From Erysipelotrichaceae bacterium (GTDB lineage: Bacteria; Bacillota_I; Bacilli_A; Erysipelotrichales; Erysipelotrichaceae), in NCBI GenBank assembly GCA_017432005.1, contig JAFRKA010000005.1, forward strand, positions 1-33,273: a stretch of DNA of 33,273 nucleotides, given 5' to 3'. The notes under the pieces were generated by a model, which saw only the letters and a list, made by a program, of their open reading frames with translations, was not told the DNA's origin and did not search any database. Shown here in pieces: positions 17,219-24,804 of this stretch (positions are counted from its first letter, which is position 1; every line of letters starts with the position of its first letter). The position numbers and the translations under genes are program-made.

Positions 17219-18880
17219 ATGTTAATTTCACCGCTTCAGAGAGACAGGCTTCAGTATAAACCTAAACTTCCGGGAATGCTTAGACACGGCATCAGTGAGA
17301 TCAGTGTAAAAGAAGGTGCTGAGACACAGAGTGTTGCCGATCAGGAGAAGATAAAGGCACTTTTCCCGAACACCTATGGAAAGAAAGAGATCGTTTTTGA
17401 AAAGGGTCAGAATACTTCAGCGGCTAAAAAACAGGTCGTCGGTGTCATCCTTTCAGGCGGTCAGGCTCCAGGCGGACACAATGTCGTCTGTGGACTCTAT
17501 GATGCTCTGAAAGCAACTTATAAGGAAAATGTCCTTTACGGATTTAAAGGCGGACCGAGCGGACTTCTTGAAGATGATTATCTGATCTTTGATGATGAGT
17601 ATATCGATCAGTTCAGGAATACCGGCGGTTTCGATATCATCGGTTCCGGACGTACCAAACTGGAAACAGAAGAACAGTTTGCGGTTGCGGCTGAAGTATG
17701 CAAGAAACACGGCATCACAGCTATCGTCATCATCGGCGGCGATGATTCCAATACCAACGCAGCCGTTCTGGCAGAGTTTTTTGCTGCTCATGATACGGGT
17801 GTACAGGTCATCGGCTGCCCGAAGACGATCGACGGCGACCTCAAGAATGAGGATATCGAGTGTTCATTCGGTTTTGATACAGCTACAAAGACTTATTCCG
17901 AGCTCATCGGCAATATCGAAAGAGATGCCAATTCAGCCAAGAAATACTGGCACTTCATCAAGGTCATGGGCCGTTCTGCTTCCCATGTCGCTCTGGAATG
18001 CGCTCTGGAGACTCAGCCTAATATCTGCTTGGTCTCTGAGGAAGTGGCAGCCAAGAAGATGTCTCTGTCCCAGATCGCTGATTATATCGCTGATTCAGTA
18101 GAGAAAAGAGCTGCTGCAGGCATGAATTTCGGTGTCGCCATCATTCCGGAAGGTGTAGTCGAATTCGTTCCGGAATTCTCAGCTCTGATCAAGGAGATCA
18201 ACGAACTGCTGGCCGGTGCCAAAGCAGAAGAATTCAATGCGCTTTCCAGCTGGAAAGACAAATATACTTTCATCGAGAATGGTCTGAGCAAGGAAGCCAT
18301 GGCTGTCTTTGCCATCCTGCCTGAGACTATCCAGCAGCAGCTGTTCCTGGAAAGAGATCCGCATGGAAACGTTCAGGTATCGCTGATCGAATCTGAAAAG
18401 CTGTTCTCTGCCATGGTCAAAGCTAAACTTGATGAAAGAAAGAAGAACGGTACATATAAGGGCAAATTCTCGCCTCTGCATCATTTCTTCGGTTATGAAG
18501 GCAGATGTGCGTTCCCGTCAAATTTCGATGCGGATTACTGCTATTCTTTGGGTTACAATGCATTCATGCTGATCCAGTACGGTTATAACGGATATCTCTC
18601 AAAGATCTCCAATCTTTCCAAACCGGCTGAAGAGTGGGTCGCCGGAGGCATGCCGATCACCAAGATGATGAATATGGAGAGAAGACACGGTGAAGACAAG
18701 CCGGTCATCAGAAAAGCTCTGGTCGAGCTGGATGGAAAACCGTTCAGATATTTCGCTGAGCACAGAGATCAGTGGGCAGTCGAGACAGCCTACACTTATC
18801 CGGGTGCGATCCAGTATTACGGACCGGATGAAGTATGTAATCTGACGACCAGAACATTGGCTCTGGAAAAAGGATTATAG
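17219..18880 (+). CDS. pfp: PPi-dependent phosphofructokinase (long form)
   Basis: Reversibly phosphorylates fructose 6-phosphate using pyrophosphate in glycolysis/gluconeogenesis. Phosphate-donor motifs are of the PPi type: GGDDSNTN at 173-180 (Asp where ATP enzymes have Gly) and PKTIDGDLK at 201-209 (Lys where ATP enzymes have Gly). GGQAPGGHN (80-88) is the donor loop, and MGRSASH is the sugar-phosphate loop. The 553-residue length and an N-terminal extension ([16 protein letters not shown]) place it in the long PFP group, like plant PFP subunits and spirochaete enzymes. Preceded by CAGGAGG at 17201-17207. It is a monocistronic unit between two terminators. Confidence 0.95.
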   Translation: MLISPLQRDRLQYKPKLPGMLRHGISEISVKEGAETQSVADQEKIKALFPNTYGKKEIVFEKGQNTSAAKKQVVGVILSGGQAPGGHNVVCGLYDALKATYKENVLYGFKGGPSGLLEDDYLIFDDEYIDQFRNTGGFDIIGSGRTKLETEEQFAVAAEVCKKHGITAIVIIGGDDSNTNAAVLAEFFAAHDTGVQVIGCPKTIDGDLKNEDIECSFGFDTATKTYSELIGNIERDANSAKKYWHFIKVMGRSASHVALECALETQPNICLVSEEVAAKKMSLSQIADYIADSVEKRAAAGMNFGVAIIPEGVVEFVPEFSALIKEINELLAGAKAEEFNALSSWKDKYTFIENGLSKEAMAVFAILPETIQQQLFLERDPHGNVQVSLIESEKLFSAMVKAKLDERKKNGTYKGKFSPLHHFFGYEGRCAFPSNFDADYCYSLGYNAFMLIQYGYNGYLSKISNLSKPAEEWVAGGMPITKMMNMERRHGEDKPVIRKALVELDGKPFRYFAEHRDQWAVETAYTYPGAIQYYGPDEVCNLTTRTLALEKGL

Positions 18881-18889
18881 AGAATAAAG

Positions 18890-18914
18890 ACCCTTGGATA
18901 ACCCGAGGGTTTTT
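18890..18914 (+). terminator. terminator of the first pfp gene
   Basis: ACCCTTGG (18890-18897), loop ATAAC, CCGAGGGT (18903-18910) with one T-G pair, followed by TTTT. Its T-run also forms part of the next promoter's -35 box. Confidence 0.8.
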
Positions 18915-18942
18915 GAACTCTGTGTTGTGTTATCATTAGAAT
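18913..18942 (+). promoter_or_regulatory. promoter of the second pfp gene
   Basis: TTGAAC (18913-18918), 18-base spacer, TAGAAT (18937-18942). The -35 box is built from the end of the preceding terminator. Confidence 0.65.
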
Positions 18943-18964
18943 GTTATGAGGAGATTTGGAAATT

Positions 18965-20170
18965 ATGAGTAATTGTCTAGTTGCCCAATCGGGCGGTCCG
19001 ACAGCTGTCATAAATGCGACAGTAGCCGGCATAGTAAAGGCTAATCAGCTTGATTCATACTATGATAAAGTTTATGGCGGATTGAACGGTATCGAAGGTA
19101 TCCTGCAGGAGCGTTTCGTGGATCTTACCGATATGTCTGCCATGGAGAATGATATCCTCCGTCAGACACCGGCAAGTGCACTCGGTTCATGCCGTTATAA
19201 ACTGAAAAGAGAGAATGTCGCTGACTTCGAAAAACTGTTCAGCATCCTGGAGAAATATGATATCGAAACGATGTTCTATACCGGCGGTAATGATTCCATG
19301 GATACCGTTGCCGCATTAAGTCAGTATGCCAGAGAACATAATATCGAAGGTCACCGTTTTGTCGGCTGTCCGAAGACGGTGGATAATGATCTGATGCATA
19401 CTGATCACTGTCCGGGTTTCGGTTCAGCAGCCAAGTTCATCTCCACGGTTGCATTACATACCTGGCTTGACTATAACGTATATACCAGACAGGAAGTATT
19501 CATTCTGGAGACGATGGGCAGAGATGCCGGCTGGCTGGCTGCATCAGCCTGTCTTTCCGGGATCGTCGATCTCGTGATCTTGCCGGAAGTGGCTTTTGAA
19601 AAAGAGATCTTCCTTGCAGAAGTAAAGCGCTGCATCGAAGAAAAGAACAAGTGCTATATCGTCGTTTCAGAGGGCTGCAAATACGCCGATGGAACATATG
19701 TCGCAGCAGGGGAAGCCAAGAACGACGGATTCAATCATGCGATCCTTGGTGGCGCAGGAAACGCCTTAAAGAATATCATTCTGGAATCAGGTACAGCAGA
19801 AAGATGCAAGGTCCAGGATCTCTCAACTGCTCAGAGATGCTTTGCGAGCGGACAGTCGCTCACCGATGTGACTGAATCGTTCCAGTTGGGCATGTCAGCA
19901 CATATGCGTTCAACTGATAAAGAATTCACCGGCAAGATGGTCGGCTTAAGAAGAAAAGATCAGGAAGTGTATGATGTCGAATACTTTGCAGTCGATGCTG
20001 ATAAGGTAGCCAACTTCGTCAAAGCCTTCCCGTCTGAATGGGTATTACCAAACTATCGTGGAATCAGTGAAGATGCCTACAGATATCTGAGACCTCTGAT
20101 CGTCGGATCGCCAGTCGTCATCTACGAAGACGGTGTTCCGGCTTATGTAAGACCGTACTATATGCGATAA
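18965..20170 (+). CDS. pfp: PPi-dependent phosphofructokinase (short form)
   Basis: Second 6-phosphofructokinase-family enzyme, 401 residues. Donor loop AQSGGPTAVINAT at 7-19; GGNDSMDT at 107-114 has Asp at the PPi-type position but Asn where most PFKs have the Mg-binding Asp; PKTVDND at 136-142 has the PPi-type Lys; MGRDAGW at 184-190 binds the sugar phosphate. These residues point to pyrophosphate as donor, though GGND is a variant form and donor use should be considered likely rather than certain. ATG 18965 is used because GAGGAGA at 18948-18954 lies at the right distance; a TTG three codons upstream is less likely. It is only distantly similar to the gene before it, so this is not a recent tandem duplication. 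Confidence 0.92.
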   Translation: MSNCLVAQSGGPTAVINATVAGIVKANQLDSYYDKVYGGLNGIEGILQERFVDLTDMSAMENDILRQTPASALGSCRYKLKRENVADFEKLFSILEKYDIETMFYTGGNDSMDTVAALSQYAREHNIEGHRFVGCPKTVDNDLMHTDHCPGFGSAAKFISTVALHTWLDYNVYTRQEVFILETMGRDAGWLAASACLSGIVDLVILPEVAFEKEIFLAEVKRCIEEKNKCYIVVSEGCKYADGTYVAAGEAKNDGFNHAILGGAGNALKNIILESGTAERCKVQDLSTAQRCFASGQSLTDVTESFQLGMSAHMRSTDKEFTGKMVGLRRKDQEVYDVEYFAVDADKVANFVKAFPSEWVLPNYRGISEDAYRYLRPLIVGSPVVIYEDGVPAYVRPYYMR

Positions 20171-20177
20171 GTAAAAT

Positions 20178-20209
20178 TCAGTTCATCATGTGATGAACTG
20201 ATTTTTTTT
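20178..20209. terminator. bidirectional terminator between pfp and asnA
   Basis: CAGTTCATCA (20179-20188), TG, TGATGAACTG (20191-20200): perfect 10-bp stem. Eight Ts follow on the plus strand, and a shorter T-run (AATTTTAC) on the minus strand. The asnA stop codon is at the edge of the plus-strand T-run. Confidence 0.85.
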
Positions 20210-21212
20210 ATAAGATTATTACGCCTCTTTGTTTGCAGTATTCAAGAGTATCATCATCCCAGATCGATGACTGTACTTCTCCGATATGGGCTTTGCCCAT
20301 CAGCAGCATGCACAGACGGCTTTCGCCGATACCGCCGCCGATCGTATAAGGTAATTGCTTATTGGCGATCATATGATGGTAGGGAAACTGAAGTTTATAC
20401 TCTTCATTGTGCAGTTTCAGCTGTCTGACCAGTGAATCTTCATCGACCCTGATGCCCATACTGGAAACTTCAAATGGACAGTCAAGGACTTCGTTGTAAT
20501 AGAGCAGATCACCGTTGAGATCCCAATCATCATAGTCGGCTGCCCGATCATCATGCGGTTTTCCGTCGGAGAGGATATGACCGATACCGACGATGAAGAC
20601 AGCTTTATATTTTCGCAATACTTCCGCTTCACGCTGTTTGGCATCCAGTCCGGGATACATCTTTATCAGTTCTTCAGAGGTGAAGAAATGCAGATTGTCA
20701 GCTAATTCAGTAGTGATGGAAGGATGTTTCTTTTTAAGCTCTGCCAGCGTTTCCAGGATACACTGATGGATCTTTCCGACCGTATCATACAGATAGTAGA
20801 GGTTACGGTCTTTTTTGTTTATGACTTTTTCCCAGTCCCATTGGTCGACATAGATCGAATGCAGGTTATCCAGCTTCTCATCTTTTCTGATAGCGTTCAT
20901 ATCCGTATACAGTCCGTTGCCTTCATAGAAGGAGTAATTGTACAGAGCCATCCTCTTCCATTTAGCCAGTGAATGGACGATGACGCATTCTTTATTGATG
21001 TTCGGTGCCGTAAAGTTTACGGCTTCTGCTTTACCGTCCAGATCATCATTGAGACCTGTCCTTTTTTCAACGAAAAGGGGAGCACTTACTCTCTTAAGAT
21101 GGAGCGCTTTTGAAAGTTTGTCTTCAAAAGTCGATTTGATGAATCTGATGGAAGACTGGGTATCATAGAGATCCAGCGAGGAAGTATATCCTTCAGGTAT
21201 ATAAATATTCAT
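20208..21212 (-). CDS. asnA: AsnA, ammonia-dependent asparagine synthetase
   Basis: Aspartate-ammonia ligase making asparagine from aspartate, ammonia and ATP; related in fold to class II tRNA synthetases. The N-terminus MNIYIPEGYTSSLDLYDTQ is the typical AsnA start in Gram-positive bacteria. Other family blocks are VSAPLFVEKRTGLNDDL, HSLAKWKRMAL, GLYTDMNAIRKDEKLDN, YVDQWDWEKV, and the late LPYTIGGGIGESRLCMLLM. Length 334 is normal. No Shine-Dalgarno is present: an extended -10 box ends six bases before the ATG, which predicts a leaderless mRNA. It is divergent from the liv operon across a shared regulatory region. Confidence 0.95.
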   Translation of the reverse strand: MNIYIPEGYTSSLDLYDTQSSIRFIKSTFEDKLSKALHLKRVSAPLFVEKRTGLNDDLDGKAEAVNFTAPNINKECVIVHSLAKWKRMALYNYSFYEGNGLYTDMNAIRKDEKLDNLHSIYVDQWDWEKVINKKDRNLYYLYDTVGKIHQCILETLAELKKKHPSITTELADNLHFFTSEELIKMYPGLDAKQREAEVLRKYKAVFIVGIGHILSDGKPHDDRAADYDDWDLNGDLLYYNEVLDCPFEVSSMGIRVDEDSLVRQLKLHNEEYKLQFPYHHMIANKQLPYTIGGGIGESRLCMLLMGKAHIGEVQSSIWDDDTLEYCKQRGVIIL

Positions 21213-21218
21213 GGAATT

Positions 21219-21227
21219 ATTCTAACA
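21219..21227 (-). promoter_or_regulatory. extended -10 promoter of asnA
   Basis: On the minus strand TGTTAGAAT reads as an extended -10 box (TGn followed by TAGAAT). Six bases (AATTCC) separate it from the ATG, so transcription should begin at or next to the A of the start codon. No -35 box is evident. Confidence 0.6.
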
Positions 21228-21235
21228 CATAATAA

Positions 21236-21272
21236 TGAAAAAATTTACAGAATTTCTGAAAAAATTAACAGA
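21236..21272. repeat. 16-base direct repeat in the asnA-liv regulatory region
   Basis: TGAAAAAATTTACAGA (21236-21251) and TGAAAAAATTAACAGA (21257-21272) match at 15 of 16 positions, and their starts are 21 bases apart, two helical turns. They lie between the divergent asnA and liv promoters, as operators would. A palindrome TTTTCATGAAAA (21282-21293) follows, just before the liv -35 box. Confidence 0.7.
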
Positions 21273-21297
21273 TATTGAAATTTTTCATGAAAATGTG

Positions 21298-21326
21298 TTG
21301 ACTTGTATGGTGTGAGCGGCTAAACT
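21298..21326 (+). promoter_or_regulatory. promoter of the liv leader and operon
   Basis: TTGACT (21298-21303), 17-base spacer, TAAACT (21321-21326). The predicted transcript starts near 21333 and carries a leader of about 270 bases before livJ, containing a short translated frame and a terminator. Confidence 0.75.
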
Positions 21327-21358
21327 ATAAACATAGTAAGCAAGGAAAGGAGAACTTT

Positions 21359-21475
21359 ATGAACCGAACTACACATCATGACATGCTCTTCTTTGTTGCT
21401 GAAGAACTGGCTGTCATTATCGATATCTTAGTACTACGCGTCCTCCGTGGCATTATTATTATGGAAGCGTGCTGA
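21359..21475 (+). CDS. branched-chain amino acid leader peptide (38 codons) of the liv operon
   Basis: Short frame with a perfect ribosome binding site (AAAGGAGA, 21346-21353, five bases before the ATG). The 38-residue product has 15 Ile/Leu/Val. The second half reads LAVIIDILVLRVLRGIII (residues 17-34), ending M-E-A-C and TGA. Three successive ATT (Ile) codons at 21452-21460 come just before the stop. No signal sequence logic or later domain is seen; its value is as a sensor of charged tRNA. It lies between the liv promoter and a rho-independent terminator, the layout of ilv/leu/his leader peptides. Its product is probably not needed as a protein. I do not recognise it as a described leader in this group of bacteria. 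Confidence 0.82.
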   Translation: MNRTTHHDMLFFVAEELAVIIDILVLRVLRGIIIMEAC

Positions 21476-21481
21476 TATATT

Positions 21482-21552
21482 GATAATTGAGAGCGAACTG
21501 TTGTTAAAATGATGAGCTTGATATTATCGCAGAGCTCATCTTTTATTTTATT
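21482..21552 (+). promoter_or_regulatory. transcription attenuator of the liv operon (terminator/antiterminator)
   Basis: Terminator: GATGAGCT (21511-21518) pairs with AGCTCATC (21533-21540), followed by TTTTATTTTATT. Antiterminator: GATAAT (21482-21487) pairs with ATTATC (21523-21528), and GAGC (21491-21494) with GCTT (21516-21519), across a symmetric 3x3 internal loop; this uses part of the terminator's 5' arm. Protector: ATTATTA in the Ile codons (21452-21458) can pair with TGATAAT (21481-21487). A ribosome stalled on the Ile codons frees the antiterminator; one at the stop codon (21473-21475) would cover 21482-21487 and let the terminator form. Pairings were found by eye and no energies were computed. 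Confidence 0.72.
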
Positions 21553-21559
21553 GGTAGTT

Positions 21560-21574
21560 ACAGCTGAAAGCTGT
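21560..21574 (+). other. small hairpin before livJ
   Basis: ACAGCT, loop GAA, AGCTGT: perfect 6-bp stem about 30 bases before the livJ start and without a T-run. It could protect the 5' end of a processed livJ mRNA; no function is demonstrated. Confidence 0.35.
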
Positions 21575-21603
21575 GCTATATAAAAACGAAAGGGAAAGAT
21601 TTT

Positions 21604-22797
21604 ATGAAAAAATTATTAGTTGTATTGCTCAGTTTGCTTTGCGCACTGACTTTGGCAGGATGCGGCAATGGCGGCGGAAACGGCGGCAATGACACCCCGA
21701 CAGATGGCGGTGACGAGACTGTTACTGTCAAACTTGGCGGTTCAGGACCGTTATCAGGTGATGCCAAGGTCTATGGTGAAGCAGTAAGAAATGCTGCTCA
21801 GATCGCTGTTGACGAGATCAATGCTTCAGCTTCCACGATCAAATTCGATTTCTTCATGGAAGATGATATGGCTGATCCAGAAAAAGCTGTAACTGCTTAT
21901 TCCAACCTTTATGACAAAGGCATGCAGGTTTCTATTTTCACTGTAACTTCAGGTGCTGGTGCTGCTGTCGCAGCAAGCTATGATGAAGACAAGATTTTCG
22001 CAATCACTCCGTCAGGCTCATCTACTGCACTTGTTTACACAGATGAAAAGAACTTCACTGGAAACTTCCAGATGTGCTTCACCGATCCAAACCAGGGTAT
22101 CGCTTCTGCTGACTACATGGCAGCAAAATTCGCTGACAAGAAGATCGGTATCATCTACAAGTCTGATGACGTTTATTCTGCAGGCGTTTACGAGAAATTC
22201 GTTGCTCAGGCAGCTGCAAATGGTCTGAATGTCGTCTATAAAGACGGTGCATTTACCGATGATTCTTCTACTGACTTCTCTACACAGCTGACTGCTGCTA
22301 AAGATGCCGGTGCTGATCTGGTATTCCTTCCGATCTATTACCAGCCTGCTTCAACAATCCTCAAACAGGCTAATGATATGGGCTATGCTCCAGTCTTCTT
22401 CGGTGTTGACGGCATGGACGGTATCCTTACTCTTGACGGTTTCGACAAGTCTCTGGCTGAAGGCCTCTATCTGCTTACACCGTTCGCAGCTGATGCTGAC
22501 GATGATCTGACAAAGGCTTTCGTTGCTGAATATGAAAAGAGATATGGTGAGACTCCTAACCAGTTTGCAGCTGATGCTTACGACTGTGTATACGCTATTC
22601 ACCAGGCTTTAAGAGACATCGGCGTCAATTCAGAATATGATTTTGACAATCTGTACGCTGCTATGGTCGATCAGTTCACTACTATGTCATTCAACGGTCT
22701 TACTGGTAAAGATATGACATGGGCAGAAAACGGCGAAGTTTCAAAGGCTCCTAAGGCTGTCATTATTGAGAACGGCGTTTACGTATCTGCTGACTAA
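21604..22797 (+). CDS. livJ: LivJ-like branched-chain amino acid-binding lipoprotein
   Basis: Extracellular receptor for the branched-chain amino acid importer encoded downstream. A lipoprotein signal MKKLLVVLLSLLCALTLAGC ends in lipobox LAGC (Cys20), followed by a Gly/Asn/Asp-rich linker. The periplasmic-binding-protein type 1 fold begins KLGGSGPLSGDAKVYGEAVRNAAQ. PSGSSTALVYTD, IYYQPASTILKQANDMG and FAADAYDCVYAIHQAL are typical of the family. Length 397. Its ribosome binding site is AAAGGGAAAG (21590-21599). Regulation by the leader upstream, and identity of neighbours, support a branched-chain substrate rather than another amino acid. Confidence 0.93.
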   Translation: MKKLLVVLLSLLCALTLAGCGNGGGNGGNDTPTDGGDETVTVKLGGSGPLSGDAKVYGEAVRNAAQIAVDEINASASTIKFDFFMEDDMADPEKAVTAYSNLYDKGMQVSIFTVTSGAGAAVAASYDEDKIFAITPSGSSTALVYTDEKNFTGNFQMCFTDPNQGIASADYMAAKFADKKIGIIYKSDDVYSAGVYEKFVAQAAANGLNVVYKDGAFTDDSSTDFSTQLTAAKDAGADLVFLPIYYQPASTILKQANDMGYAPVFFGVDGMDGILTLDGFDKSLAEGLYLLTPFAADADDDLTKAFVAEYEKRYGETPNQFAADAYDCVYAIHQALRDIGVNSEYDFDNLYAAMVDQFTTMSFNGLTGKDMTWAENGEVSKAPKAVIIENGVYVSAD

Positions 22798-22805
22798 TCA
22801 CTTTT

Positions 22806-22839
22806 ATGAAGGTTGCTGATTTTTCAGCAACCTTCATTT
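22806..22839 (+). terminator. strong hairpin between livJ and livH
   Basis: ATGAAGGTTGCTGA (22806-22819), loop TTTT, TCAGCAACCTTCAT (22824-22837): perfect 14-bp stem. Only TT follows before TATAATAATG, so it is either a weak terminator or an mRNA-stabilising hairpin that keeps livJ above livHMGF. TATAAT at 22839-22844 might act as a -10 box but no -35 fits. Confidence 0.7.
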
Positions 22840-22862
22840 ATAATAATGTTTATTGAGGAAAT

Positions 22863-23744
22863 ATGACTTTTCTGACTTATCTTATTTCGGGGCTTGCTTT
22901 AGGTAGTGTTTACGCGATCATAGCTCTGGGTTATACGATGGTATATGGCATTGCCAAGATGCTCAACTTTGCTCATGGTGACATCATCATGGCAGGTGGC
23001 TATGTGGCTTTTTTTGCGTTTACCAAGTTTGGTCTTGGTCCATTTATGAGCATCCTGCTGTCAGTCATCGTCAGCACAATACTGGGTGTCGTGATCGAAA
23101 GACTTGCCTACAGGCCACTCAGACAGGCCAGTTCGTTATCAGTTCTGATCACAGCGATCGGTGTGAGTTATTTTCTGCAGAATACTGCTCAGCTGCTTTT
23201 CGGTGCCGATACCAAGATCTTCCCGGCCCTGCTCACGGAAAAGTCGTTTACGCTGTTTGACGGACAGCTGACGATCTCCTATCTGACGATCATCACGATC
23301 GTTACCTGTATCATCATCATGATCGGTCTGACAACATTCATTAATAAGACAAAGATCGGCAAGGCCATGAGAGCCTGTGCCGAAGACAAGGGTGCAGCCC
23401 AGCTGATGGGCATCAATATCGATACCACGATCTCGATCACTTTTGCGATCGGTTCGGGTTTGGCTGCGATAGCTGCCGTCCTTCTTTGTTCAACATATCC
23501 GTCATTGTCTCCGACTCTGGGATCCATGCCGGGCATCAAAGCCTTCACGGCAGCCGTATTCGGCGGTATCGGATCGATCCCTGGAGCACTGCTTGGCGGA
23601 CTGTTACTTGGCATAATCGAGAACCTGACGAAGGCTTATCTTTCAACTCAGCTTTCTGATGCGATCGTTTTTGCCGTCCTGATCGTTGTTTTATTAATCA
23701 AACCGACCGGCTTATTGGGAAAGAAAGAGAATGTGAAGGTGTAG
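22863..23744 (+). CDS. livH: LivH-like branched-chain amino acid permease
   Basis: Integral membrane subunit of the importer, 293 residues, about eight hydrophobic helices. The N-terminus YLISGLALGSVYAIIALGYTMVYGI and MLNFAHGDIIMAGGY are signature LivH sequences, as are the late PGIKAFTAAVFGGIGSIPGALLGGLLLG and KPTGLLGKKE near the end. Its ribosome binding site is TGAGGAA just before the ATG. It is separated from livJ by a long hairpin and is followed one base later by livM. Confidence 0.95.
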   Translation: MTFLTYLISGLALGSVYAIIALGYTMVYGIAKMLNFAHGDIIMAGGYVAFFAFTKFGLGPFMSILLSVIVSTILGVVIERLAYRPLRQASSLSVLITAIGVSYFLQNTAQLLFGADTKIFPALLTEKSFTLFDGQLTISYLTIITIVTCIIIMIGLTTFINKTKIGKAMRACAEDKGAAQLMGINIDTTISITFAIGSGLAAIAAVLLCSTYPSLSPTLGSMPGIKAFTAAVFGGIGSIPGALLGGLLLGIIENLTKAYLSTQLSDAIVFAVLIVVLLIKPTGLLGKKENVKV

Positions 23745-23745
23745 G

Positions 23746-24804
23746 ATGAAGAACCTGATTAATGATCTATTCGGCAAAAAGAACAGAGCCAGGACGATCA
23801 GTTTCCTGATGGTCATTTTTGCTTATATTCTGATCGAAGTTCTGACCAAAAGCATCCGGATGAGCCGTCTTTTCACCAGCCTGCTCGTTCCGACCTGCTG
23901 CTATATCATCCTGGGTCTTTCGCTTAACCTGGTCGTCGGTTTTTCCGGTGAACTGTCACTCGGGCATGCCGGTTTCATGGCTATTGGTGCATTCACTGCT
24001 GTCTGTGTTTCCGGTCTGACCTCTTCTGTGATCACGAATGAGACTCTGCGTCTGATGCTGGCGGTTTTTGTTGGCGGGATCCTGTCAGGTCTTTTCGGTC
24101 TGATCATTTCCGTACCGGTCCTGAAGCTTTCCGGTGACTATCTGGCCATCGTCACACTGGCTTTCGGTCAGATCATCAAATCACTTATAACCAACATCTA
24201 TCTCGGTTTCGATGCTGACAGTATGCAGTTTTCTTTCGTTACGAATGAATTAAATCTCAACAACGGCAAGATGCTGCTTTCCGGACCGATGGGAGCTACT
24301 GATACAGCCAAGATCTCCAATTTCACCAGCGGTTTCGTGCTCATTCTGATCACGCTGTTCATCATTTATTCGCTGATCGACAGCCGTTATGGAAGAGCCA
24401 TTATGGCTGCCAGAGACAACCGCATCGCTGCTGAATCGATCGGCATCAACATCTCAAGGACCAAGACACTGGCTTTTGCCATTTCAGCTGTGCTTGCCGG
24501 ACTGGCTGGAGCTCTTTATGCATTGAACTATTCGACATTACAGCCGGCAAAATTTGATTTCAACACATCAATTCTTGTCCTGGTCTATGTCGTTTTCGGC
24601 GGACTTGGCAATATCAATGGTACGATCGTTGCAACGACCGTCTTATACATCCTTCCGGAACTGCTAAGATTCCTGAAAGATTACCGTATGCTGATCTACG
24701 CGATCGTACTGATCGTCGTCATGGAGATCACCAATTCCGAAAAGATGAAGCAGTTTTTTGACAAAGGAAAGAATTCGATCTTTAAGAAAGGGGAAGATGC
24801 ATGA
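23746..24804 (+). CDS. livM: LivM-like branched-chain amino acid permease
   Basis: Second permease subunit, 352 residues, multiple membrane helices. Family blocks: LGLSLNLVVGFSGELSLGHAGFMAIGAF (about 62-90), GDYLAIVTLAFGQI, and RAIMAARDNRIAAESIGINI with the transporter's ATPase-contact loop, followed by VVFGGLGNINGTI. It starts one base after the livH stop and its stop overlaps the livG start (ATGA, 24801-24804). Confidence 0.95.
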   Translation: MKNLINDLFGKKNRARTISFLMVIFAYILIEVLTKSIRMSRLFTSLLVPTCCYIILGLSLNLVVGFSGELSLGHAGFMAIGAFTAVCVSGLTSSVITNETLRLMLAVFVGGILSGLFGLIISVPVLKLSGDYLAIVTLAFGQIIKSLITNIYLGFDADSMQFSFVTNELNLNNGKMLLSGPMGATDTAKISNFTSGFVLILITLFIIYSLIDSRYGRAIMAARDNRIAAESIGINISRTKTLAFAISAVLAGLAGALYALNYSTLQPAKFDFNTSILVLVYVVFGGLGNINGTIVATTVLYILPELLRFLKDYRMLIYAIVLIVVMEITNSEKMKQFFDKGKNSIFKKGEDA

